Assembly: GCA_015680685.1 (NCBI GenBank)
Contig: MNCI01015933.1
Coordinates: forward strand, 521,057-585,056
DNA: 64,000 nt
Direction of reading: 5' to 3'
Origin: Gnetum montanum
Lineage: Eukaryota; Streptophyta; Gnetopsida; Gnetales; Gnetaceae
Part shown: piece by piece, positions 43,861 through 56,215 of the stretch
Layout: every line of letters begins with the position of its first letter
Position numbering within the stretch: the first letter of the stretch is position 1
Notes under the pieces: model-generated
Told to the model about the DNA's origin: nothing
Database searches by the model: none
What the model saw: the letters and a program-made list of their open reading frames with translations, nothing else
Made by a program: the position numbers and the translations under genes

Positions 43861-45150
43861 GATAGCTCAATGCATGGATACACATGCACTATTTTCATGA
43901 TCTCATCCTTCTAACTTAGTTGTGGGGTAGACAACCATCTAACTTGACACTTTAATAGGATAATTTTTTTTTTACTTTTTTGTTTGACACCATATTTCAT
44001 TATTTTTGACTATTTTTCTTACTTTTTTTCATTTTATTGAAATTTTGATTTTCTTCTATATTTTCTATATTTTATTTTATTTTATTTTCCTTTATATTTA
44101 TAGTCACAAGTCTTTTTTCAAATTTTAAGTTTTCAAGATTTTACTCCTTACTATTTTTATTACCATTATTAACATTTGTGGTACATCAAAATTATTTTTT
44201 CTATGAACATGGCACCCTTGTTTTTAGGGCCATATTTTATACTAGAAAATTGTCAATTGCATAATGGTACAAGGTAATGAGTCCATGACATCCACCCATT
44301 CTATTTCTATTAATAAAATATTTTCATTATGTAGACACGATGGTTCTTTCACACAAAACTAAAAAGAACTTATGATCTCATTACCCAATGAAAGAGGGGG
44401 AAACTAAGTGAAAATGGATAAGAATGTGGCTTCAAGGAGATTTTTGAGTTTCTTCTTAACTTCTTTCATGAGTCTCATGGCACCATAAGGAATGTATCAT
44501 TAGTGTTATTATAATTTTAAAAAAGGGTGTATGTACTCTATAAAGTGTGATTTCCTTATAAAAAATAAAATAAATAAATAAAAAGAAATAAAAACACACC
44601 TCTTAAAGATCTCTTGAAAAATAAGAACTAGTTATGGAGTTGGAAAGATGTGTTACCCATGCCTAAAGGCACCCTTATAACTAAGGCCTATTTTTTCCAT
44701 GTAATGTCTAACTACTTCCTTGTTCCTTTCTTCTTAAGTGATGTTCTTCTCCTATGGTTGTGATGCTTTCATGGTTGTAAGTTAAGGAAGTAAGATAATG
44801 CAAGGGCACTGATACTAGTATAGACTTGGTCTAGAACCTGGACAGGAAGGTATATGACTCACTTTAATTATTTAATCCATAAGAATCTTTTGCCAAAATG
44901 ATAATGAATCTCATGATCCAATTCCTTTACAACTAGCAAGAATAGGATTACATCACCTCTAAGTGGAAACTAAAAGTAAGAATAATGAGTAACATGAGAA
45001 TAAATATGTCAGTTGCATTTACTACACATAGTAAAATATGAGTAACATGTAATATTAAAATGTTATGAAATAGATTTCTCCTTTGTATCAAAATAACAAA
45101 TCTCTAGTCAATCTTTGTATGATCTATTAAAACTACCAAAGTTAGTTCTA
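43861..45150 (+). other. Post-integrase spacer of copy 3
   Basis: It is homologous by landmark words to 3640-5000: TTAGTTGTGGGGTAGAC at 43917, long T-rich stretches to 44150, AATGAGTCCATGACATCC near 44277, an A-rich block at 44560 and AGATGTGTTACCCATGCCTA near 44645. No coding potential and no LTR of its own are seen at its right end. Confidence 0.5.
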
Positions 45151-45159
45151 GGTAACAAT

Positions 45160-45260
45160 GAGGTGTTAGCCTAGTGGGATGGGTCCTGGCCTAGTAAACC
45201 TTGGACACACATTTGATTGTACTAGGTAACATTGAGTTATAAACTTCTATAAATCTTTGG
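45160..45260 (+). repeat. Candidate SINE fragment
   Basis: TGTTAGCCTAGTGGGATGGG resembles an A-box region, and ACACATTTGATTGTACTAGG follows where a B box would lie. The end AACATTGAGTTATAAACTTC matches the candidate at 10549-10670 (AATGTTGAGTTATCAAG). Evidence is limited to this pairwise similarity. Confidence 0.35.
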
Positions 45261-45261
45261 G

Positions 45262-45834
45262 TGTACCTATTGATGAATTGTGGTTTGCCAAGCCCCGATA
45301 TCAGATCCTCGATATTGGGTATGTGATATTGCAACCTGGATAATGATATTGAATACATGATATCATGATTCTTGTGTAGGCCTATAAATACAACATTTGG
45401 GCACATAGGGAGAGGAGTTGTTGGTAAGTCTTAGGGTAGAGTCTTTTTGTCAATTTTTAGTTAGTTTCAGTTCTTTCCCTAGTGCATGCCCACAGTGTGA
45501 TGATTGTAATTATATGAAACCTTTATTCGAGTGTGACNNNNNNNNNNNNNNACTTAATCACGAACATTTAAGTGTAACTACTTGGTAACCTAGTAGCGTA
45601 TCTAGGAGTGCTAAAGTAATGTGCGCTTGGTAATCCCAGAAGTAGTACACAAGGTCCAAGATGCATATGGATGATTAAAGATGTATTCTCATCACACTTA
45701 GGGTTAGCATAGATTTCATTTTCCATTGTCCATTAGCTTAATTAAGATTATTCCCCATCATCTCTAGGAGTAGCATTAGTTTAGAATCCCATCATTCACC
45801 TCACTCTAGATAAAACCATACGTGACAAAGCAAT
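45262..45834 (+). repeat. Truncated family B LTR, plus orientation, left arm of an inverted repeat
   Basis: It starts TGATGAATTGTGGTTTGCC and contains GATATC-type words, TATAAATA at 45383-45390 and a 14-N gap at 45538-45551. It runs to CATACGTGACAAAG near 45834, short of the CTCATCA end. No polypurine tract precedes it, so it is not the natural 3' LTR of copy 3. Its right half is the reverse complement of 45983-46190. Confidence 0.75.
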
Positions 45835-45837
45835 TTC

Positions 45838-46324
45838 TAGTCTAAGTACTCCTACACTCAACCATACAAATACGAGCATGTACGCATGATCTGGTTGAAG
45901 TCTGCAGATGGACTAGTTGTGGTATCTAGATAGTTACACGTTGATCGCAATTCGCTATCTTCCCACCTAGACTAGCATTTGCTTTGTCACGTATGGTTTT
46001 ATCCAGAGTGAGGTCAATGATGGGATCCTAAACTAATGCTACTCCTAGAGATGATGGGGAACAATCTTAATTAAGCTAATGGACAATGGAAAATAAAATC
46101 TATGCTAACCCTAGGTGTGATGAGCATTCATCTTTGATCATCTATATGCATCTTGGACCTCATGTACTACTTCTGGGATTACTAAGCACACATTACTTGA
46201 GCACTCCTAGATACACTGTGCAGGAATCATGATATCATGTATTCAATATCATTATCCAGGTTGTGACATTACATACCTGATATTGAGGATTTGATATTGG
46301 GGTGTGGCAAACCATGATTCATCA
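45838..46324 (-). repeat. Shortened 3' LTR of the family B element
   Basis: It matches both ends of the full LTR at 51537-52401 but lacks about 370 bp from the middle, joining CACTCCTAGATAC to ATCATGATATCATG at about 46220. The lost part contains the TATA box and downstream leader. It is preceded on the minus strand by the polypurine text GTTGTGGGGGTA. Confidence 0.75.
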
Positions 46325-49160
46325 TACCCCCACAACTGAATAACAACTCGTCCTTGAGTCAGACAAAATGAGAACAAGTTCAATTGATTACATAGTGGAT
46401 AGTTATGAGATTATTGACTACCTAGGAATTACTCATGCCATAGTGTGGGATTGAAAAAAATAAAATTGGGACACAGACACAGAATTACAAAAGGAAAAAT
46501 TTTTTGGAACTCATGTGGTTCCTAGTGATGGTGGCTTCTCCATGGGTCTCTTCCCCTTATCTTGTGCTCCAAGCTTTGGAAATGGATGTCTCTGAAGGAG
46601 CTCTTGGAGCTTTTCCTCTCCAGTCCAAGGATCTTATGTTGTCCATGTTGATGCTCCATTGTTTGATGGAGTCAGCACCTCCCATGGGCATGGTAGTTGG
46701 GGTAACATCTGATTGGCCTTGAGATACCAAGCCGTAAAAAACCATCATTCCACTTCATAGGCTTTGGCTTTGTCCTTGCATTCTTGGTAGTCCATGAGCC
46801 ATTGAGCCAAATCCATTGTGAAATCCTTTTGTCCTTGGTAGCTGGTCTTGACCACCTCTAATTTATAATTTACTACTTCTAATCTCTACAATGTCTTCTT
46901 GTGTTCAGCAAATTCTATTTCATATTTAGCATAAGTGGTTGCTACCTACTTCTCTAATTCTATCCTTAGGTGTCCTACTATCTCCACCTTCGGCATGCCT
47001 TTGATTATGTAATAATAGAAGGTTCCTAATGAATGCTAAATGATTATGCCTCCTACTCCACATGTGATTTGAGAGGCACTTGGCCTCTACCTCTCCTTGG
47101 TTATTTGGATGCACCCTGAGAGGATCCTTCTTGTTGTCCTCTTTTAGGGACCATCTACAATCATACAAGACTAATTATTAGTAAGGCTATTTACAAAGTT
47201 AGATTAATACCTTACTCCTTGCCCTTAATAGATTCATGTCTTGCTTAGTGTGATTTAGAGTTAGAGATTTTCATGAAAATTCCCCTAAAAGTTTTGATAT
47301 TAGGCCCAATTTTGATTAGGTGACTCCAAAAAATAATTTTCATCATTTGCGTGAAGAAATAAAATTAATTTGGCAAATTGTTTTAGCATTTTTAAGGTCA
47401 CTTACCCTTGATAATATCCTTCAAGAAATAATGAATTTTGAAAAAACTACATGTGACTTGAAGCGTACCCTTCCCCCATGACTAAGTTAAACACTCCAGG
47501 TTTAAGCAAGTTCAATCGGAACAAGAATCAGAGCATTAATGAGCAAGTTATTGATGTTTAAATGATAGGTGTGCAAGCTAGAAAATTCATGGAAGAAAAT
47601 TTCAACAACTCCCCTCGCATGAATAGTTAAAATGACATTGNGCGTGTCCATATATATAGTTTTTTTGAACACAATATCGTGTACCCTCTAGCGTGGACCC
47701 AATATTGTGTTGGACCCAATACTGGGTACCCAATATTGCATTCCTTCTGAAATAAGGTACTTGGAAAAATTGATAAATTTTCAAATTTCCAAAGCCAAAA
47801 ATGAAGGATTTAAGGTTAATTCGAAACATCTAGGATAACATTGAAAAGATTGAAAGGCACCAGAAGTGTAATGAAGTGGAATTTTACAATGAAGTTCATG
47901 AATAGTGTGAGGAAAAAGGACATGTATTGGTGCATAATAACATTTGAATTAAAATGATGATAAAGGAAAGGATAACTTTAGCAATGCAGTACTTGAAGGG
48001 TATAAGATGATGTGATGATGATGTGCAATGAGTGCAAATTACAAAAGTTACACAATTGTGTCCTCCCTAAAGTAGGTTCCTACCTATCATGCCCTTATGT
48101 AACCACACCTTAAAATGTCCATAGGCACTAAAAGGATTAAATGTAATTTGCACCAATGCAAGAAAAAACACACACACACATGTAAATACCACTGCGATGA
48201 GGTATGAATTCTATGCGATACAAGACACAAGTTAAAAATACATGGACAATGAGATGAGATGAATCATAGAAGGGATTGCCGAAATTAGGACATGAGGTAA
48301 CTAACCCTAGGCATAGTGAATCCCAAGTGTAGGGCATGATTAATATGTCATTAGCCCATCGCTCCAAAATCAAGACCACGTCCATTCCTCCGATGAACAA
48401 TCATAAGAGCACCATGATAACGAGGTGTACAATCACTTGGAGTTTTGTCCAAGGGAGGAGTGTTTTAATTTTTTCTACTACATCTTCTTATTTAATCTTT
48501 TCTTTGATGGTTCTTTTCTTCTTTTCTTCTTCTAGTTGCTTTGGCATTTTGTCCTTTCCAATAGTGAATCAGAGAAGCCACCAACCTTCAGGCATGGATG
48601 CATGTCTTTCTAGTAGAACCCCTAGAATAGCATTAAGGTTCTTTATTGCGTGCCTTTCTTACTCTTACTTCCATTTTTTGTTAGATCTACAAGGACCTTA
48701 GTACAACCAGGCTACATGATAGCACCTACAAATGTCACCAAAGAGAATCCACAAGTCCCCTTGATGTCACACCTTGGCCATTTTCTCTTAGTCCATCATT
48801 TTTGACTTTGGGCATAATGAGCACAAAATTACTTTAAGTTTTAATGATGACAAGAATATCATCATACCCAGAGTAGAACCTCTTATTAATAGAATGGGTG
48901 GGTGGATGTTGTGGGCTCACTATCCAATTAATTAGTCACCTAAGACTTGATAGCATAGAACAACACCTCAACTAACAAGTCACATGAGTATTTTATTCAC
49001 CGATGAGATTACCCTCAAAAAGATAAAACAACAAATTGAAAATGAAAAAATGAAAAATAAAACATTGTAAAATCAAAGAAAAGGAAAAACATTTACTAAT
49101 TCTACTTGTTATCATGGCTAGAATTAATAAATGGAAAATGTGGATCCATGCATGTGGGAA
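46325..49160 (-). other. Spacer and third-ORF tail of the family B element
   Basis: Minus-strand text near 47160-46740 (SLKEDNKKDPLRVHPNNQGE and onward, then QGQKDFTMDLAQWLMDYQEC) is charged and helix-forming. It corresponds to the coiled-coil end of the third ORF in copy 1, and the segment near 46640-46530 (EEKLQELLQRHPFPKLGAQD) corresponds to its last part. The remainder is non-coding and A/T-rich, with ACACACACAC near 48168 and one N at 47641. No host gene is seen. Confidence 0.45.
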
Positions 49161-51404
49161 ATATTGGAGTCTAGTCATATCCAAACCATTGGGTGTCTTT
49201 TGATGTGGTGGCTAGAATGTACCCAACTTGGGGTTCACACACTTCATTAAAGTTGGCATAGTGGGGAAAATTATAAGATGTGGTCATGTGATAAGGAGTT
49301 GATCCACTATGACACCCGTGATCGTAAGATGGTATGCAAGGATCAATATGTCTCCCTACATGGTTATATTCATTGGGCCACATGGTTGCTGGAGTGTTGA
49401 TTGGTGGCTTGGATAAGGTAATAAGAGGCATTGAGTTTGAGGAGGAAGATGCATCACAACATTGGGCTTGTGCTAAACTAGAGGATGCAGTGGTTTCAGA
49501 ATTGCACTATCTCTTTCTATGGTCATGCCTAAAGAAAGGATGCTTTTGACATTGTGGGGGACCTCCACTACTATTGACAGTAGTAGCACAAGTAACATTC
49601 GTGGGTTGGTGCTATCATGCAAAACCTTCTGGCACAATTGGTGGTGATGTAGAAGGGGGTGAATGATGAGAATATTGAGGGCGAGGAGAAGTGCAAGGAA
49701 CATGAGGTGGTGATCTTACTGGAGAGCATATGGATTGATAGTACTCAAGAGAATGATAACGATGTGGTTAAATAGAGGATGTTAACATAGTTGGGGAAAT
49801 AGGATGCTGAACATAATAAGTTCTTAGCTTCGGATGGTATGAAGGGTGTGACCAGTTTGATGGTGGCCTCCCTCACGACTAGGGTTTTTGCCACTGTGGT
49901 TAAACCTAGTATTTCTATATGAAATCTAGATGTAACATTCCTCCCTAATGCTCATGTAAATGTGACAAGATTGGGCTTGGCCTTCGGGGTGATTGTACAG
50001 GCAAATGTCACATTGATACGGGTGATTTGCAGTTGAGCTCTTATCCTTATTTTCTTCAACCCTTCTTTCTAATTGTCACGTGGTGTCTTGTCCTATTTCT
50101 CAGTCTAGCATGGTTCCACTTCTAATAATGTTGGCATATTCTCTATATTTTTCATGTACCCATTCCATCATCTTATTGATCTTTTCCTCAATTTCATCTA
50201 GTGATTGTAGTATTGGAAAAGATGGTTTCACCTCCTTGAGATGAGTTGATTTCTCCTCTTCATGATCATGGACCTTTTCTATTTTGAGATTTTGGTCCTA
50301 TTGAGAGCTTTCAACATTCTCCCATTTAGCTATTTCTCCTTTGTCTTTTGCTACTCACTTAATAATCTCTTGGAATTGGTGGGTTCATAGCTCATATAGT
50401 TGACCTGGGGCATACATCCCTAGGGTCTCCCTTATTTCATTATGAAGCCCATCCATGATGTGATACATTAGCCTTTCCTCGGAGAACCCATGGCCTGGGT
50501 AATTGTTTAACAATGAATAGTATCTGTCTAAGGCCATGTCCAAGGGTTCATGTTTCCCTTGTTTCCACTCTTGGATTTGTCTCCTCAAGGTTAACACTCT
50601 TGCATAGGTCTAATATCTTTTAGTGAAGAGTTCTACCATTGTTGGCCAACTACAAATTGATTTTGGCTTTAAGGACCTATATAATACTTTTGCTTGGCCA
50701 ATGAGTGTGATAAGAAAGAGCTTAAGTTTTTGCCACCCATGATCAATATTGTTCCATACACAAGCATCATGGAAGGCTTGTAAATGATGTTGCAGATCTA
50801 AATCATAGCCTCTTGAAAACTTGAAAAAGTTATTTAAATCAAGCTTAGGTCGATGGCTTTTCTTGGGATGCCTACGAGATATTTGAATAGCCTCTTGTAT
50901 ATGCATTAGGCTCTTAGTGGCCAGTAGGGGTTCATCATCACTAGGTAGGTTATGAATTTGTGAGTTGGGACAATGTTTTCTTCATTCATGTTGGCATTCT
51001 TAACTTTGCTTGTGGGCTTGATTTTTATTTCTATGCTGACCCCTTGAGAGATGATCATCCATGTCATGACCTGACATTGAAGGAGTAGAGGAAGAGAAAG
51101 AACTGGAAGACTCATCATGACTTTTGTAAGTCTCCCAATCATCCCCAAATAAATTCCTGTTAACCACTAAGAAGGTCCTAGGCCTTATGGGCCCCCTCAT
51201 TCTATGGGATGTCCTATCCTCACTAGAGGTGTCAAAGTTGGATGACAAGAGTCCTTCAGTACTGTTGGAGTGTTCATGAACATAAGAGACCCCTACATAA
51301 GATTGAATACTCCAAACTTCATCTTCATCATCATATATTTTGTTGGTTCTCTAATGAATTACCTCACTAATTGTTGCGTTATCATAGTCTTGTGAGAGAG
51401 ACAT
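49160..51404 (-). pseudogene. Gag of the family B element
   Basis: The ATG at 51404 begins MSLSQDYDNATISEV. A Ser-rich N-terminal region follows. The capsid-type part lies at 50906-50385 (YDLDLQHHLQAFHDACVWNN, KLFLITLIGQAKVLYRSLKP, MLTLRRQIQEWKQGKHEPLD, MYHIMDGLHNEIRETLGMYA). At about 50010 there is a variant zinc-binding motif, CDICLYNHPEGQAQSC. The rest is Pro/Ser/His-rich. Stops and shifts occur at several points. Gag would form the particle; this copy is not intact. Confidence 0.75.
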
Positions 51405-51514
51405 TGTTGTGAATTGTGTATGACTTATTTGCAATTACTTTCTTTCTAAAATATATATCATCAAGGCTTTGTTACAACAATCTTGGATGATGTAACTAAT
51501 CTAAATAACTAGCA

Positions 51515-51536
51515 CCATCCGTGGCAATGGTGCCAA
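51515..51536 (-). other. Primer-binding site of the family B element
   Basis: The minus strand directly after the 5' LTR end reads TTGGCACCATTGCCACGGAT, close to the Athila-type site (TGGCGCCGTTGCCGGGGA). Confidence 0.6.
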
Positions 51537-52401
51537 TGATGAGCAACTAGGTACCCCTACACTCAACGATAAAAATACAAGCATGTATGTATGATCCAGT
51601 CAAACTCTGTAGATAGACTAGTTGTGGTATCTAGATAGTTACACATTGATTGTAGTTCGTTGTCTTTCCACCTAGACTAGTATTTTCTTTGTCACATATG
51701 GTTTAGTCCAGAGTGAGGTGAATGATGGGATCCTAAACTAATGCTACTCCTAGAGACGATGAAGAACAATCTTAATTAAGCTAATGGACAATGGAAAATG
51801 AAATCTATGCTAACCCTAAGTGCAATGAGCATCTATCTTTAATCATCCATATGCATCGTAGACCTCATGTACTACTTCTAGGATTACCAAGCGCACATTA
51901 CTTGAGCACTCCTAGATACGTTATTGGGTTACCAAGTAGTTACACTTAAATGTTCGTGATTAAGTTGTACTCATTCCACGTTAATCAATAGGAAGTGTAA
52001 ATGACAATAAAAGAAATATGAACTAAAAAGACAACAATAAATAATTAACAATTAAAGTAATTAAAAGCTAACTGAATGCTGCAATGATGGAGTAATCTCA
52101 ATCTTTATTGTCGATCATGTGCATGTCCAAGTACGTCACACTCAAACAAAGGTTTTATACAATTACAATCATCACACTACAGGCATGCACTCGGGAAAGA
52201 ATTGAAACTAACTAAAAACTAACAAAAAGACTTTACCCTAAGACTTACTAGCTACTCCTCTTCTTGTGTGCTTGAATGTTGTATTTATAGGCCTACATAG
52301 GAATCATGATATCATGTATTTGATATTGTTATCTAGGCTATGATATCGCTTACCCGATATTGAGGATCTGATATCAGGACCTGGCAAACCACGATTCATC
52401 A
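51537..52401 (-). repeat. 5' LTR of the family B element (865 bp)
   Basis: In minus orientation it starts TGATGAATCGTGG and ends GTTGCTCATCA. A TATA box reads TATAAATA at 52289-52282, about 110 bases in. GATATC-type words fill the first 100 bases. It is the only complete family B LTR in the window. Confidence 0.8.
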
Positions 52402-52689
52402 CCTATGTTTCACTTATTTCAGATTCCAAGACATCCCAATGTTAGTTCTAGGGAATTGTATAAAAGATGTGTTAAGTTACATAACTATTGGATACATCAA
52501 ATTTATTTCTACTAATTTATTTTACACAAGTTAATTTATTTGATGTATCCTTTGGATCTATATAGAGATAATAAAATTTTAGATTTAATCTAAATTATTG
52601 GATTTTTTTTTAAGATGGAAGACGAAAGGTTATATTTTGAAAAAACTCAATGACTCAAGGCATAAATAGTGTGTTATGTTTATGAAAAG
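52402..52689. other. Short AT-rich spacer between elements
   Basis: No gene, repeat array or LTR is recognised in these 288 bp. Confidence 0.5.
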
Positions 52690-53588
52690 TGATGGGACAC
52701 GATATCGCATGGGCTGCGATATCGTGTATATCGCATCCCTCATGATATTGCATGCGCGATATCGCATGGGCCGCGATATCGCGTATATCGCATCCCTCAT
52801 GATATCGCGTACGCGATATCATGTCCTCCCCTACAATATCGCGTACGCGATATCGTGGTGCGCCATCATATCTATAAATAAGAGGCAGTTCTCCCTTATT
52901 TCCTAATCCTAGGCTAGATAGTAGGGAAAACTCTGGCAGATTGATTACTCCAAAGATAGAATATTTTCCATGTGCCTGTAGTAGGAGTCCCAAAGTGATC
53001 GGATCTTTATTCGAGCAGACATTGTACCTAAACACAAGTTTTTGTATGGCAATAAAGATGAGCTTCGTCGATAAACATTGCAGTGCATGGAATAGGATTT
53101 TATTACTGTTATTTATTATCTGTTATTTACATGCTTTATTAGTTCTTAATTTCTTCTCAACCCTTCTCTCCTAGTTAAGTGCCTCAGTATGACCACTTCG
53201 AGCACGTGTGTTACGCTTGGTGATCCCAACAACGATTAGCATTTGGTAGCCAAGGTTGCATTGGTTCAGGGTGTGTACGGTAAGTGGGAACGGATGCTGA
53301 TGCTAGGTAATTTAGACTTAGTTCATTAGTTAGAGTTAGCAATTAGTTTCTCAACCTTTCATCTTGTTAGCATAGGAGAGAAAAACATAAAAAGCATAAA
53401 AATCATATACCTCAGACTTACTTAACCATACACCGTGACAACTACAAGTAAGTCTGGGAAGAAAATGAATGATTAACCCAAAGTGTTCCATGGGGTGTGT
53501 AGGCACTTAGTCTGCAGAGTTTGATTGGATCGCGCGTGCTACGCTCATATTCATATCGTTGAGTGTAGCGGTATCTCGCCACTCATCA
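52690..53588 (+). repeat. 5' LTR of copy 4 (899 bp)
   Basis: It starts TGATGGGACACGATATCGC and ends CGCCACTCATCA. U3 (52696-52856) is a cluster of CGATATCG and CGCGATATCGC palindromes arranged as a diverged duplication of about 60 bp. The TATA box TATAAATA is at 52873-52880. Confidence 0.9.
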
Positions 53589-53608
53589 TTGCCACCGTTT
53601 CTGGGGAC
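53589..53608 (+). other. Primer-binding site of copy 4
   Basis: TTGCCACCGTTTCTGGGGAC directly follows the LTR. It resembles the Athila primer site, with substitutions. Confidence 0.6.
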
Positions 53609-53933
53609 TAAGTGTTTGTGCATTGAATAAAACATAGGATATCACTCACATTGTTGGGAGCCTAAATGAACCTTTGGGTTAATTAAAAGAAAAATTTATA
53701 TAATGGTAATTAGCACACCAAGATAAACTAAAATTTCTTCTTCTAACAAAAGCAACTCACCAGCTAGGGACAATACACGAAATAGTCGGTAGTCAAAAAC
53801 ACATAACCGAAATTTGCCAAGTCCTCAACAATACCAGATAGTCTATACTCATCCCAATGAGTATATTCTAGACTTTACCTTTATCCTCCATCAAGATGAA
53901 TAGCTACGCTAGAGAGATTTACAAGGTAACATT

Positions 53934-56215
53934 TTGTTACCTCCAGATAGATCAGTCCCTAACATGCTCCTCCATGCTTTGGCACAGATTGGCATGACAG
54001 AACTATATGCTGAATACATTGCGGAAGAATTTGACATGAGGGATTATCATCTCATAACAGTGCAACATATGAGGGACTCAAGGCAGGAGAGCCAACATAC
54101 ATTATTGAAGGGCAAAGGTCCACATGTCCTTAGTGAAATAGGACATGATGAACCCATTATAATGGGTTCTCTATCAAACGATGTTTCCCCTCCTAACAAT
54201 GGTGAGGAGGTAGGGTATCAGAACCTACGATCAACGATACATAACACTGGGTTTGATCCCCATGAATGCCAACTATTCACCAAGGGAACAACAACTCATG
54301 ATAAGGATGGGCACTTAGATCATCATCACAATCAAGTCTATAGTAACCGAAGAGAAGGCAAGAAGCATCGTCATGGCAATGGTTCTCCTTTCTCTTCCCC
54401 TTCATCTCACCACTCACCTTCTCCTTCCACATCTGGGCACAACCACCATGAACATAACAGTCAGGATAGAGGTAGAAAAAATGAGAGACCTCGATGGGAA
54501 ATTCAAGAGAGAGGACAAGGGCATAAACGAAGTGAAAGTAGGGAACAACGAAGACATTATAGGCATCATGAAAGAGGTGATCATGAAGAGCCCCTACTTG
54601 CAACCCAAAGTATGCTTGACATAACAGAGGTTGTAAGAATTCCAACAAGGAATCAAAGAGATAGCTGGATCAAATGCTTAGACATGAACAATATCCCACA
54701 CTTTGAAGGGGAATACAACTCAGATCCACAACATCATTTACAAGCATTCCACTATGCCTATGCCTTGCAGAACATAGAAAAAAAGTGGTAGAAACTTAAG
54801 TTGTTTCCCAAAGACACTCACCAAGGAATCAGAGAGTTGGTATCAGTCCTTAGAACCGGAAACCATCGAGAGGTAGAGTATGATGTTAGAACTCTTCAAC
54901 GATAAGTATCAAACATACTCCAGAGTGTCTAATTTATGTAAGTAGATCCAAGGATTGAAGCAAGGTACTCATGAACCCTTGGATGCTACCATGGGCTGCT
55001 ACTACACATTGTTACATCATTGCCCGAGCCATGGATATGCACAACAGGACCAACTTTGCCACATTGTAGATGGGCTAATGCATGAGACTAGGAGAACCCT
55101 TGGGACTTATGCCCAAGGGAGACTATCAGAACTTAGAGCCCATGAAATACATCATTTTTTGGAGCAAGTAGCCAAAGAGGAAGGTGAGCTATGAAAAAGA
55201 GAGAGTGCGGAAGAATACAACCGTGATCCCTCCCTTCGGAAGAAGGAAGTAAGATTTTGTGATGAGGAGGATGAGTCACCGCTTGAAGAGTTGGTGAATA
55301 GAAAAACCTTGCTGATTCAAAAACTAACAACAGAAGTATTGACTAAGGTAGATAAACTGTGGGATTCCTTAGACTCTAGACTTAAAACAGTCTTGAAAAT
55401 CATAGAAGATTCTAAGGAGGAACAAAGTAGTGACAAAGGTAAGACAAAGTGGAGAAATTCAGGCCTTACACATAACAAGGGTAAGGGGAAAATTACTATC
55501 TCTGATGAGGTTGTGGATTCTGACACAAACGATGATGGTGGATGTGAGATCTACCAATATGACCATCCTAAGGGATGTTGTCCAATTATCTCACATCTAC
55601 AGGAGTCTAGGGTGTACTCACTTAATCTGAGAGTTAACCAATGGCAAACACCCCGAAGGTTACCTTATCTTCAAGGTAACCCAAGGTAGTTCCACCAACC
55701 ATTAACATACTATCCAAGTGGAACTCCTCCACAACTCATTGGACAAGATCAGCAGTGGCAATACCCATAGTCATGGGGGATGCCACCGCTGGCACAACAG
55801 TACCCTTACCGGCAGCCAAACCCATATGGATATTATGTGCAGCAATTGGTTTCTCCAAGTGACTCTATGGGTCACACAACTCCCCAATGTCACTACCAAG
55901 TTCGGGATTACTTTAGGAGGACTCCTTCTCCTTTGGGAGACATTCCATATTCATCCCATATTCTAAATACATCTACATCCCTTCCACCTGTAGTTCCCAT
56001 ACAACCTACTCCAACAATGCAAGGGGAACTCCCTACTCAAGCGCAACAACATAATGTTGCGAGAGCTATAAATATCCAACCCGCTGCTGGTTCTGACAAC
56101 TGTAAAAAGGGAAGACGTTTCTTCAGAACCAAAAGCCCAGACAAGCTCTTGCAACAACAAGCAGTGGAGTCTATGTATACTCCTCCATCATCCAAAACTT
56201 TGGAGCACCCTTTAG
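53934..56215 (+). pseudogene. Gag of copy 4
   Basis: An open stretch of 285 codons (53934-54791) starts in the leader and includes a His/Arg/Ser-rich basic region and WIKCLDMNNIPHFEGEYNSD, QHHLQAFHYAYALQNIEKKW at its end. After a stop, the capsid-like part continues at 54955-55194 (KQGTHEPLDATMGCYYTLLH, LCHIVDGLMHETRRTLGTYA). The next part (55291-55689) is acidic and charged and contains CEIYQYDHPKGCCP, the counterpart of the CDIC motif in family B. A Pro/Gln/Tyr-rich part runs from 55780. Stops lie at about 54789, 55192 and 55687. Confidence 0.75.

Larger units (their letters stand above)
45838..52401 (-). mobile_element. Family B Athila-like element, gag-only deletion derivative
   Basis: On the minus strand: 5' LTR 52401-51537, primer site, gag from 51404 to about 49160, then spacer and a decayed third-ORF tail, a polypurine tract and a shortened 3' LTR 46324-45838. 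No protease, RT, RNase H or integrase text is found between gag and the spacer. It is related to family A: Gag shares text such as KQGKHEPLDMALDRYYSLLN with KQGTHEPLDATMGCYYTLLH in copy 4, and the LTR termini match. Confidence 0.75.

Noticed and set aside
45147-45235. Direct words CTAGGTAACAATGAG and CTAGGTAACATTGAG as a target duplication
   Set aside because: The right copy is part of the SINE-like text shared with 10600-10640, so the match is more likely internal.
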